Of a stretch of 64,000 nt of DNA, positions 25,105-32,540 are shown piece by piece. The translations under genes were made by a program, and so were the position numbers. The notes beneath the pieces are model-generated. The model did not search any database and was not told where the DNA came from. It saw only the letters and a list, made by a program, of their open reading frames with translations. Source of the DNA: Mucilaginibacter yixingensis. GTDB taxonomy: Bacteria > Bacteroidota > Bacteroidia > Sphingobacteriales > Sphingobacteriaceae. The DNA is taken from the NCBI RefSeq assembly GCF_041080815.1, contig NZ_CP160205.1:4712001-4776000 (forward strand). The letters are read 5' to 3'. Every line of letters begins with the position of its first letter. The first letter of the stretch is position 1.

Positions 25105-25898
25105 TAATTGCCGGCACTATTATGCTGCTGCTGCTGGGTATTTTTATCATCAGCTTTTTGTTTTTTTATCAAAATAAGCATAACCTGCACATTGCCGAAC
25201 AGGAACAGCTCAGGGCCGCTTACAGTCAGGAAATGCTTACTACCCGCCTGGAGGTGCAGGAGCAAACACTTAACCACATTAGCCAGGAGCTGCATGATAA
25301 TATTGGCCAGGTACTCTCTTTCATCAAACTAAATCTGGGTACAACCGGTAGTTTGGAAGAAAAAGTTAAACAGAAAAAGATTGACGAAAGCCGCGATCTA
25401 CTCTCACAGGTAATTGCAGATCTGCGCAGCCTGGCCAAAAGCCTCAGCTTTCAGCAAATTGTGGAGCATGGCCTGCTCAAAGCCATCAATACCGAGGTTG
25501 ACCGCGTTAATAAAAGCGGCCTGCTCACTATAGACATCCAGGCAAGCGGCGAGCCCTACTCATTAGGCGAACAGCGCGAGCTGGTATTATTCCGCATCTT
25601 TCAGGAAGGGTTAAACAATACCTTGAAATATGCACATGCGCGTAAACTCTCAATCAGGCTGATGTACGCGCCCGAACTATTTAATTTAACGATTGCTGAC
25701 GACGGTGTGGGCTTTTCTACCGATACCACGAAGAACCAGCATGGCTCCGGACTAAAAAATATGGAAAGTCGCGCTGCCTTGATTGGCGCCACCTTTGAAC
25801 TGAACAGCGTTCCCGGCAACGGTAGTACCATAAGCGTTGAAATAGACCCCAATAAAGAACTGATTGCAAATGGCCAATATTCCCATAGCGCTGGTTGA
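25071..25898 (+). CDS. Sensor histidine kinase, NarL-system type (HisKA_3)
   Basis: A protein of 275 residues. One N-terminal helix (about 8-33), a short coiled linker, the phospho-acceptor block with His75 in SQELHDNIGQVLS, and an ATPase domain with FRIFQEGLNNTLKYAHA (N box) and IADDGVGFS plus GSGLKNMESRAALIG (G boxes). No periplasmic sensor domain is present, so sensing may be through the membrane or through the upstream membrane protein. It overlaps both neighbours. Partner: the response regulator immediately downstream. Confidence 0.88.
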   Translation: MFQADDEVIIIVIAGTIMLLLLGIFIISFLFFYQNKHNLHIAEQEQLRAAYSQEMLTTRLEVQEQTLNHISQELHDNIGQVLSFIKLNLGTTGSLEEKVKQKKIDESRDLLSQVIADLRSLAKSLSFQQIVEHGLLKAINTEVDRVNKSGLLTIDIQASGEPYSLGEQRELVLFRIFQEGLNNTLKYAHARKLSIRLMYAPELFNLTIADDGVGFSTDTTKNQHGSGLKNMESRAALIGATFELNSVPGNGSTISVEIDPNKELIANGQYSHSAG

Positions 25899-26505
25899 TG
25901 ACCATCGCCTTTTTCGCAGCGGCATAGCCTCGCTCATTAATGATTTTAACGGTTTTTCCGTGCTGTTTGAGGCCGGCAATGGCGAAGAGCTACAAAACAA
26001 GCTCACCCCCAAAGTGCGCCCGCGAATTATTTTGCTTGACATTAACATGCCCGTGATGGACGGTATGGCCACCGCCCGCTGGCTACAGGATAAACATCCG
26101 GATATTGCCGTTATCATCCTTTCTATGTTTGGTGATGCCGAGAAGGTTTTAGAGATGGTAAAGATGGGTGTAAAAGGTTATCTGCTGAAAGATGCCGAGC
26201 CACACGAGTTTGAGCAGGCACTGCAAAAGGTGTCGCAAGATGAAGTTTACTACCCCGAGTTTGTTACCCGCGCCCTCATTAACAACTATAACCGCGAGCC
26301 TGAATTAATCAAGCTAAACGCTCGCGAATTAGAATTTTTAAAACTGGCCGGCACCGAAATGACCTACAAGGAAATTGCCGACGAGATGTGCATCAGCGCC
26401 CGTACGGTTGATGGCTACCGCGATCAGCTGTTTGAAAAACTGCAGATCAAAAGCCGCGTAGGGTTGGTTTTGTACGCCATAAAAAATAAGCTGATCAGTT
26501 TGTGA
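25870..26505 (+). CDS. Response regulator, NarL/LuxR type
   Basis: A protein of 211 residues from MANIPIALVDDHRLFRSG. The receiver domain has Asp10/Asp11 and phospho-acceptor Asp57 (LLDINMP), with the switch Lys in YLLKDAEP. The C-terminal LuxR helix-turn-helix includes EIADEMCISARTVDGYRDQL. It overlaps the kinase gene by 29 bp. It binds DNA as the output of the preceding kinase; targets are unknown. Confidence 0.9.
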   Translation: MANIPIALVDDHRLFRSGIASLINDFNGFSVLFEAGNGEELQNKLTPKVRPRIILLDINMPVMDGMATARWLQDKHPDIAVIILSMFGDAEKVLEMVKMGVKGYLLKDAEPHEFEQALQKVSQDEVYYPEFVTRALINNYNREPELIKLNARELEFLKLAGTEMTYKEIADEMCISARTVDGYRDQLFEKLQIKSRVGLVLYAIKNKLISL

Positions 26506-26535
26506 TTTGCTAAATAATTTAGCAAATTTGTCTTC

Positions 26536-27606
26536 ATGTCGCATGAGGATAATCCTGATTTTTTTAAGGGACGCGGGGCGCAGGTTAATACCCATAACAA
26601 GTTTTTACAGCAAAAATATGTGCTTGACCACATAGAGGGTTTAGACGAGCCCATGCTGGAAAATTCGGCTACGCAGCTGTTTGAGGAAACGCCTAAAAAG
26701 ATTGTAAGCGAAAGCAACAGTCCGGATCTGAGCCACATGTACTCCATTAATCCCTACCAGGGCTGCGAGCATGGCTGTATTTACTGCTATGCCCGCAACA
26801 GTCATGAGTATTATGGCTTTAGTGCCGGGCTTGATTTTGAGCGTAAGATCATTGTAAAACGTAACGCGCCCGAGCTGCTGGAACAATATTTTAACAGGAA
26901 GAACTATCGACCGGTTACCATCCTCCTTTCTGGCAATACCGATTGTTATCAACCCATTGAGCGCAAACTGCAAATTACCCGCAACCTGCTGCAAGTGTTT
27001 TTAAAATACCGCAACCCGGTAAGCATCATCACCAAAAACAACCTCATCCTGCGCGATGTGGACGTTATTGGCGAGCTGGCCCGCCTCAACCTCATCAACG
27101 TTAATGTTTCTATTACTTCGCTTAATGAGCAGATACGGCACAAGCTGGAACCCCGTACGGTTACGGCAGGCGGTAGGTTGAGCGTTATCCAAAAGCTATC
27201 AGACATTGGCGTACCCGTGCGGGTAATGGCCGCCCCCATCATCCCCGGACTAAACAGCAACGAGGTGCCCGACATTATCAAAGCCGCTGCAGACCGCGGT
27301 GCACGCGGCGCTGGCTTTACCATGGTGCGCCTGAACGGCAGTATAGCCGAAATTTTTACCGACTGGGTGCACAAAGCCTTCCCCGATAGAGCCGAGAAAA
27401 TCCTGAACCAGATCCGGTCTGTGCATGATGGCAACCTGAATGATAGCCAATACGGTCGCCGGATGAGTGGCGAGGGGCAGGTGGCCCAATCCATCCACCA
27501 ACTGTTCCGCATGGCAGTAACCCGCTTTATGGGCGACCGGGAAATGCCCGACCTGGATCACTCATTATTTATACCGAAGAGCGGGAGGCAGACGAGTTTG
27601 TTTTGA
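26536..27606 (+). CDS. Radical SAM protein, PA0069/SPL-like family
   Basis: A protein of 356 residues. The [4Fe-4S] cluster motif CEHGCIYC gives Cys77, Cys81 and Cys84, preceded by SINPYQG, the signature of the PA0069 subgroup. Later blocks LLSGNTDCYQPIE and ITKNNLILRD fit the same family. The reaction is not established. It starts 30 bp after the response regulator and may be read through from that operon. Confidence 0.85.
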   Translation: MSHEDNPDFFKGRGAQVNTHNKFLQQKYVLDHIEGLDEPMLENSATQLFEETPKKIVSESNSPDLSHMYSINPYQGCEHGCIYCYARNSHEYYGFSAGLDFERKIIVKRNAPELLEQYFNRKNYRPVTILLSGNTDCYQPIERKLQITRNLLQVFLKYRNPVSIITKNNLILRDVDVIGELARLNLINVNVSITSLNEQIRHKLEPRTVTAGGRLSVIQKLSDIGVPVRVMAAPIIPGLNSNEVPDIIKAAADRGARGAGFTMVRLNGSIAEIFTDWVHKAFPDRAEKILNQIRSVHDGNLNDSQYGRRMSGEGQVAQSIHQLFRMAVTRFMGDREMPDLDHSLFIPKSGRQTSLF

Positions 27607-27677
27607 GAGGGGGCATGGCGTTTGTTAAATCGTCTCAGCCTGTTTATCTTTAGGTATCTAAACTTTATATCGCTTTT

Positions 27678-28346
27678 ATGTATTGGCTACCCATTATAGC
27701 TTTATGGACTTTCCCAATTCTGTCGATCATCGCTATCAGAATCACAGAAAAAGATCGCCAACTAAAGAACAGTATCTTCCGCACCGTTATCGGCCTTGCT
27801 TCCGCCATTGCTTTGTTTTGGAGTCTTGGTATTTGCACCAGATGGCAGATCCTAAATTATGCGTTGGCGGCTATTCTATATCTCGGTATATGGTTTGTTT
27901 TGTGGATCTGGGTGTTGATCAAGACCCCATGGATAAAAGCATTTGGCATACTGGCAATGATCGTAGCTGTAGCGGCCAGCTATCTGATGGGCCCATTTTG
28001 GTTCATTTTTGATGAGTCACCAAAAACCATATTAAAAATTGACAGCCGTTTTATTTATCGCGAGTACCCGATGGGATTTGCAACTACCTCTGGGGGAGTT
28101 AGAGTTGAAGTGAGTAAAATACATGCTCTATTTTTCGAGCGGGAAATATTCAGCAAAGAGTATATAGCCCCATCTGCACGTAGTGTACCTGCCCGAACCA
28201 TCTGCGATCCGCATATCAATCACTCACCTTCTTTTGAAGCGTATTCGTTTAAGCCACATTTTGATCGGCAAAAAAAACAACTGATACTGGTCGAAGAAAG
28301 CCTAGAACCTAAGAACGACACACTTTACCTTGATAAAGTATATTAA
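27678..28346 (+). CDS. Membrane protein of unknown function
   Basis: A protein of 222 residues with about four helices in the first 115 residues, then a soluble C-terminal domain of about 100 residues beginning near FDESPKTILKIDSRFIYREY. I do not recognise a family. A hairpin lies between it and the convergent AhpD-like gene. Confidence 0.6.
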   Translation: MYWLPIIALWTFPILSIIAIRITEKDRQLKNSIFRTVIGLASAIALFWSLGICTRWQILNYALAAILYLGIWFVLWIWVLIKTPWIKAFGILAMIVAVAASYLMGPFWFIFDESPKTILKIDSRFIYREYPMGFATTSGGVRVEVSKIHALFFEREIFSKEYIAPSARSVPARTICDPHINHSPSFEAYSFKPHFDRQKKQLILVEESLEPKNDTLYLDKVY

Positions 28347-28376
28347 ACACAAAAGCCCGCTCTTGGCAGAGCAGGC
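28345..28376 (-). terminator. Likely terminator of the AhpD-like gene
   Basis: On the minus strand a 9-bp stem (GCCTGCTCT with AGAGCGGGC, one mismatch) is followed by TTTTGTGTTT. It lies 28 bp past the stop of the minus-strand gene. Confidence 0.5.
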
Positions 28377-28403
28377 ATCATCATCATCTATCAACCACCA
28401 ATA

Positions 28404-28937
28404 TTAAATCTGTGGAATTGCAGGCCAGTCTACCGGTACATCACTCAGGGCATACAGGTAGTTGGTAATCATTTTATCACCAATGGCGTTTACCACATCT
28501 ACCAGGTTACCTTCGTTATAGCCTGCGGCGTAAAAGTTTTCTAATGTCTGGGCATCAGCATGACCTTTATTTTCGGTAGCGCTTTTTACAAATTTTACCA
28601 GCGCATCCAGTTTATCGTCAAAAGAGGCACCGCCTCTGCGTATCTCAATAATCTGCTCATCGGTAAAGCCTTGCAGTTTAGCAATGGCGGTGTGAGCGCT
28701 CAAACAGTACAAACATTCGTTCACCTGGCTCACTATCAGGTTTACTGCTTCGCGCTCTTTAGCACGAAGTGATGATTTACCGCTTGAGAAAGTGAGGTAA
28801 TTAGCTAAACCGGTTTCTGAGTTGGCAAACGCAGCATACAGGTTTGGCACGCGACCGACAGCTTTGGTCAGATTATCGAATATAGCCTGGTTAGCAGGTG
28901 AAACTTGTTCTTTGGTAGGGATTGGGAAGGTTTTCAT
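28404..28937 (-). CDS. AhpD/carboxymuconolactone-decarboxylase-like protein
   Basis: A protein of 177 residues. The thiol-redox motif CLYCLSAH gives Cys75, Cys78 and His82, preceded by AKEREAVNLIVSQVN, the usual helix of the CMD/AhpD fold. Members with this motif act as alkylhydroperoxidases or peroxidase-coupled disulfide reductases. The AraC-type regulator at 29352 on the same strand may control it, with a pair of palindromic repeats between them. Confidence 0.82.
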   Translation of the reverse strand: MKTFPIPTKEQVSPANQAIFDNLTKAVGRVPNLYAAFANSETGLANYLTFSSGKSSLRAKEREAVNLIVSQVNECLYCLSAHTAIAKLQGFTDEQIIEIRRGGASFDDKLDALVKFVKSATENKGHADAQTLENFYAAGYNEGNLVDVVNAIGDKMITNYLYALSDVPVDWPAIPQI

Positions 28938-29149
28938 TTTTGTATGTTTTATTTATGTCTGATTGATTTAACGATACAAAGTTGCGCTGAAAACGAACGC
29001 CGGAGAATGGCAGGATTTCCCGAAGAAGAGGATGAATTTCCCGATGGTGGGTTATTGATGGTTCTGTGGCATCAAATAACTATAAAAGGCCATGCTGAGT
29101 AGTAGAATCCCGGCGGTGGGACTATGAAGGTGAAATAACAAACGAGAGG

Positions 29150-29222
29150 GCTGTCAGTCTGAGCTTGTCGAAGACTCGCGCGGAGAGGCCCACCCACCAT
29201 GCTTCGACGGGGCTCAGCATGA
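29150..29222. repeat. Intergenic palindrome, TGTCAGTCTGAG...CTCAGCATGACA
   Basis: Arms TGTCAGTCTGAGCTTGTCGAA and TTCGACGGGGCTCAGCATGACA are inverted with a few mismatches. The family contains CGAAGCAT and CTGAG blocks. It is followed 13 bp later by a second copy. Confidence 0.75.
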
Positions 29223-29235
29223 CATCCTTTTTTAA

Positions 29236-29322
29236 CATGTCATGCCGAGCCCCGTCGAAGCATCTCTGAGGACGGTCCTTTTCGGCTTGGCTTCAGAGAT
29301 ACTTCGCTATCGCTCAGTATGA
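29236..29322. repeat. Intergenic palindrome, second tandem copy
   Basis: TGTCATGCCGAGCC (left) and CTCAGTATGACA (right), with CATCTCTGAGGAC pairing to GCTTCAGAGATACTTCG in the centre. Closely related to the element at 37103-37185. Confidence 0.75.
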
Positions 29323-29351
29323 CAGGTGTGTAAAAGATTTTGATTGTATTA

Positions 29352-30224
29352 TCAGGCCGTCTGTTGATACGGCGTCATAGTTGGAAGCAGCTTCTTAAAA
29401 TCAGATGTGGTATATCCTGCGTGTTTCTTGAAAAACTTGCCGAAATGATTGGCGTCTTCAAAGCCCAGATCGTAAGCTATTTCTTTGGAGGTTTTGTCGG
29501 TATAATACATGAGTCGTTTGGCTTCCATCATCACCCGTTCGTGTATTACCAGTTGCGGCGTTTTATGATTGTATAGGGCAAACAAATTAGAGAGCGTTTT
29601 GGGCGATTTAAATAGCTTGCCGGCGTAAAACTTTACCTGGTGCTCCGTTTTATAATGGTTTTCTACCAGCAGGTTAAATTTGCGCACAATCTCCAGCTTT
29701 TCTCCCGGCAGCTCTTCTTCTGTGACATACTGCTCGCGAGCCAGGCGGGTAGCAATGATGATGAGGCGCTTGAGGATCACCCGCATCATCTCACCCTGCA
29801 CATGGTCTGCCGTTTGAAACTCGTCTTTAAAAACCTCCAACAGCAATTGAAATTTGTGCAGCAGTGCATCGTTCAGGTTGATAAAGAACCTCTGAGATGT
29901 GCCATAAAACAAAAAGCCTACACAGCTCACCTCCTGATCGTGATCTACAATGCAATAAAAATCGCGGTTAAATTGCCAGGCTACAATGGTAGATGGGGTT
30001 TCAAAATGAAAGGTCTCATTCACCATCAGGCACAACAAGGCATTGGCCGGAAAAATGTAGGCCACATTATCAATAGTCACGTGCTGGGCCGCTCCACGGT
30101 TCCAGGCAATGGTAAGCAGCTTGTCTTTACGGTCTTTGCCATAAAATACGCGATCGAACGTTGGTTCGTCATAAACCAATCGTAGCTGTGCGCCGGTTTG
30201 CGGGTCTTGATACTGATGAATCAT
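29352..30224 (-). CDS. AraC-family transcriptional regulator
   Basis: A protein of 290 residues. An N-terminal cupin-like sensing half (residues 1-160) is followed by a C-terminal AraC double helix-turn-helix with TSKEIAYDLGFEDANHFGKF and KKHAGYTTSDFKK. It probably regulates neighbouring oxidative or detoxification genes (the AhpD-like protein at 28404 or the DUF1348 protein at 30269); this is inference. A consensus -7 box lies at 30244-30251. Confidence 0.85.
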   Translation of the reverse strand: MIHQYQDPQTGAQLRLVYDEPTFDRVFYGKDRKDKLLTIAWNRGAAQHVTIDNVAYIFPANALLCLMVNETFHFETPSTIVAWQFNRDFYCIVDHDQEVSCVGFLFYGTSQRFFINLNDALLHKFQLLLEVFKDEFQTADHVQGEMMRVILKRLIIIATRLAREQYVTEEELPGEKLEIVRKFNLLVENHYKTEHQVKFYAGKLFKSPKTLSNLFALYNHKTPQLVIHERVMMEAKRLMYYTDKTSKEIAYDLGFEDANHFGKFFKKHAGYTTSDFKKLLPTMTPYQQTA

Positions 30225-30243
30225 GTGGCCGGTTAGTTGCTTG

Positions 30244-30251
30244 CAAAGATA
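30244..30251 (-). promoter_or_regulatory. -7 box TATCTTTG for the AraC-family gene
   Basis: Exact TAnnTTTG match on the minus strand, 19 nt before the ATG at 30224. Confidence 0.45.
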
Positions 30252-30268
30252 AAAGACGGTTGCATCAT

Positions 30269-30688
30269 TTACAGCCGTCTGTCGGTCTCGGCAATAGAGG
30301 CATCGTTAATGCTGGCGTAGCGGCGTTGCATATAACCATCGGCATCAAACTCCCACATCTCGTTGCCATAGCTGCGGTACCATTGGCCGGCGGCATCGTG
30401 CCACTCATACTCAAAGCGCACGGCAATACGGTTATCCGTAAAGCTCCAAAGCTCTTTTTTCAGTTTGTAATCCAGCTCTTTTTCCCATTTGTGCTGCAGA
30501 AACTGCTGTACTTCCTGGCGACCGTTAACAAATTCTGAGCGGTTGCGCCATTCTGTATCGATGGTGTAGGCCATTGATACTTTTTCTGGGTCGCGGGTGT
30601 TCCAGGCATCTTCTGCGGCTTGTACTTTTTGTGCGGCGGTTTGTGCGGTAAACGGCGGCAACGGATAACGTGGTGCTTGTGCTGACAT
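30269..30688 (-). CDS. DUF1348 family protein (NTF2-like fold)
   Basis: A protein of 139 residues from MSAQAPRYPLPPFTAQTA; the TTG at 30697 is less likely. Blocks DAWNTRDPEKV, WRNRSEFVNGR and VRFEYEWHDAAGQW define DUF1348, an NTF2-like fold of unknown activity. It lies just upstream of the AraC-type gene on the same strand. Confidence 0.83.
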   Translation of the reverse strand: MSAQAPRYPLPPFTAQTAAQKVQAAEDAWNTRDPEKVSMAYTIDTEWRNRSEFVNGRQEVQQFLQHKWEKELDYKLKKELWSFTDNRIAVRFEYEWHDAAGQWYRSYGNEMWEFDADGYMQRRYASINDASIAETDRRL

Positions 30689-30792
30689 TTTTTTCAAATA
30701 ATTAAACTACTCCACAAATTTCTGCTTAAACAAGTTCAAACAATGGTATTATTTACGGCTGTTGCGGTAATTTTTAATGAAAAATACCACAA

Positions 30793-30833
30793 CAAAAAAG
30801 CCCGCTCTTTGCAAAGCGGGCGCAATTTTTTTA
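30793..30833 (-). terminator. Terminator of the RRM-protein gene
   Basis: On the minus strand GCCCGCTTTGCAAAGAGCGGGC is followed by six T; a T-run also precedes the hairpin. It starts 29 bp after the stop at 30862. Confidence 0.85.
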
Positions 30834-30861
30834 GTTGATGTTTTGTTATAGTTGATTGAGA

Positions 30862-31281
30862 TTAGCTCCAACGATCATCGCGTTTTTGGTAACCGCCACG
30901 GTCGCCGCCGCCACCGTAACCGCCGCCGCCACCACGATTGCCACCGCCACCGTAGCCACCACCACGGTTGCCGCCGCCACCGTAACCACCACCGCGGTTA
31001 CCGCCGCCAAAACCACCACGGCCACCGCCGCCACTTGGTTTTCTTTCTTCGGCCTGGCTAACTGCAATGTTACGACCTGTAATTTCTGTACCGTTCAGTC
31101 CATCAATAGCTTTCTGTCCCATCTCATCGTCTGGCATCTCAACAAAACCATAACCTTTGCTTCTTCCGGTCTCGCGGTCCATGATGATCTTCACAGAGCT
31201 AACTTCACCGTAAGCTTCAAAAAGTTCTTTTAAATCAGCTTCCTCTACCTTGTAGGGAAGACTTCCAACAAAAATTTTCAT
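30862..31281 (-). CDS. Glycine-rich single-RRM RNA-binding protein
   Basis: A protein of 139 residues. One RRM (1-78) has RNP2 KIFVGSL (2-8) and RNP1 KGYGFVEM (42-49). A Gly/Arg-rich tail (about 84-130) is built from repeats of GGGYGGGGNRG and has a charged end. Such proteins bind single-stranded RNA and are typically growth-phase or cold responsive in Bacteroidota and cyanobacteria. The tail is encoded by a low-complexity repeat that also opens spurious frames on both strands. The leader is long and AT-rich. Confidence 0.92.
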   Translation of the reverse strand: MKIFVGSLPYKVEEADLKELFEAYGEVSSVKIIMDRETGRSKGYGFVEMPDDEMGQKAIDGLNGTEITGRNIAVSQAEERKPSGGGGRGGFGGGNRGGGYGGGGNRGGGYGGGGNRGGGGGYGGGGDRGGYQKRDDRWS

Positions 31282-31646
31282 TAATTTTTAATTTAATCAT
31301 TAGCAGCATATTGATGCGTAACGCGCATGTTTTAACACAGATAGATCAATACGGTTTAATTTACTTCAATAATACTTAAATAATATGATGTATTTATCAA
31401 GAGGCCGTTTTAGCTTCTTAATTTTAACAGCTCCATTATTTTATACGCACCGCATATTTAATTTGTTTGGCCAAAAAACCAAATAACAGTATAAAAATCA
31501 AATAAATACGCACAAAGTCGGAATAATTTACAAATCTTAACTTCTAATTAAAATTAGTTTGACCTGAATGAGTAAACTAAGCCAATGATTAACAAAAAAA
31601 GCGGCCTTTGTGGCCGCTTTCAACACAACACCATCTGTCTGAAGCA
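31282..31646. other. Gene-free leader region of the RRM-protein gene
   Basis: The 365-bp gap is AT-rich and has no convincing ORF. A hairpin ATGCG-TAACG-CGCAT lies at 31314-31328, about 33 nt upstream of the RRM start, which would place it in the mRNA leader. The terminator of the nitroreductase lies at the right end (31593-31621). A regulated leader is plausible but not shown. Confidence 0.4.
31593..31621 (-). terminator. Terminator of the nitroreductase gene
   Basis: On the minus strand AAAGCGGCC-ACAAA-GGCCGCTTT is followed by more T. It starts 26 bp after the stop at 31647. Confidence 0.85.
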
Positions 31647-32276
31647 TTAAATATGGATCAGAAAATCTTCTACAGGCTTACGCACTTTAGCAACTTTGCT
31701 GTAAACATCGGCATCGGCACGGTAACCAACGGCTGCAATTACACTGGTAGTGAGGCCTTTTTCTTTCAGCCCTAATACCTCGTCAAAGGCGGCCGGACTA
31801 AAACCTTCCATCGGACAAGCATCTATCTGCAAATCGGCAGCGGCGGTAAGCAACACGCCCAGGGCAATGTATGCCTGTTTGTGCGCCCAGGTAATATTTT
31901 CTTCGGCGGTGCGCGAGTTGATACCGCCGTTAATTACATTTTCGAACCCCTCAAGAGTTGATCGATCAATCTGACGCACACTAGCAATCAGATCTATATA
32001 TTTCTTCACCAGGTCGGCATCTACCTGTGTTTCGGCAGCAAACACAATTACTGCTGATGCATCTGTAATTTGTGCCTGGTTATAGGCGTGTCCCAGCAAT
32101 TTAGCGCGGGTTTCGGCATCTTCTACCACCAAAACCCGGTATGGCTGTAAACCTGCAGATGATGGCGACAATTGCACGGCATCCAACAATTCATTTATCT
32201 TTTCTGGACTTACTTTTTGGGTATTGTCGAAATTTTTAATGGCTGATCTCCACTGTAGTTTTTCTATAAGTGACAT
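31647..32276 (-). CDS. Nitroreductase-family FMN oxidoreductase
   Basis: A protein of 209 residues. The N-terminal WRSAIKNFD is the phosphate-binding start of NfsB-like enzymes, followed by LSPSSAGLQPYRVLVVED and the C-terminal KGLTTSVIAAVGYRADAD. It uses NAD(P)H to reduce quinones, nitro compounds or similar electrophiles. The promoter region carries two identical palindromic sites (32307 and 32347), suggesting local repression, probably by a regulator encoded elsewhere. Confidence 0.87.
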   Translation of the reverse strand: MSLIEKLQWRSAIKNFDNTQKVSPEKINELLDAVQLSPSSAGLQPYRVLVVEDAETRAKLLGHAYNQAQITDASAVIVFAAETQVDADLVKKYIDLIASVRQIDRSTLEGFENVINGGINSRTAEENITWAHKQAYIALGVLLTAAADLQIDACPMEGFSPAAFDEVLGLKEKGLTTSVIAAVGYRADADVYSKVAKVRKPVEDFLIHI

Positions 32277-32297
32277 GACTTTGTGATTTTGTTAAAA

Positions 32298-32305
32298 CAA
32301 AGTTA
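32298..32305 (-). promoter_or_regulatory. -7 box TAACTTTG for the nitroreductase
   Basis: Exact TAnnTTTG match on the minus strand 22 nt before the start. It directly abuts the first palindromic operator-like site at 32307. Confidence 0.5.
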
Positions 32306-32306
32306 C

Positions 32307-32361
32307 ATGTTTAAACATTTATTTATCGTCATGTCAAAGTAATTAGATGTTTAAACATTTA
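32307..32361. promoter_or_regulatory. Twin palindromic operator candidate
   Basis: ATGTTTAAACATTTA occurs at 32307-32321 and again, identically, at 32347-32361. Its core ATGTTTAAACAT is a perfect 12-bp palindrome, and the copies are 40 bp apart (about four helix turns). The first copy sits just upstream of the -7 box, where a -33 element should be, the expected place for a repressor site. Confidence 0.6.
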
Positions 32362-32387
32362 ATTTATTAAATAACCTCTAAAATAGG

Positions 32388-32519
32388 TGTCATTGCGAGA
32401 AACCAAAGGGGAACGAGTGTTGGAGTGACGAAGCAATCTCGTCGGAAGATTGGCCGCTGAGCATATCGCACAGCAAAGCATGCGACGAGATTGCTTCGTC
32501 GTTTCTCCTCGCAATGACA
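32388..32519. repeat. Long intergenic palindrome, TGTCATTGCGAG family (second copy)
   Basis: Outer arms TGTCATTGCGAGA and CCTCGCAATGACA, inner arms GACGAAGCAATCTCGTCG and GCGACGAGATTGCTTCGTCG. Same family as 16150-16274, with a different centre. Confidence 0.9.
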
Positions 32520-32540
32520 AATAAGAAATATGTTTAGAAT

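Larger units (their letters stand above)
28938..29351. other. Gene-free stretch with tandem palindromes
   Basis: This 414-bp gap holds the promoter region of the AhpD-like gene (close to 28938), two adjacent palindromic elements (29150-29222 and 29236-29322), and no convincing ORF. The short frames present are products of the repeats. Confidence 0.6.

Noticed and set aside
26949..27512. 187-codon minus-strand open frame
   Set aside because: Antisense to the radical SAM gene, which carries the CxxxCxxC motif.
29150..29322. CRISPR array or tandem repeat locus
   Set aside because: Only two imperfect palindromes without regular spacers; no cas genes in the window.
30846..31067. Ala/Val-rich and His/Arg-rich frames on both strands
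   Set aside because: They arise from the repetitive Gly-rich tail of the RRM protein read in other frames; low-complexity and without start context.
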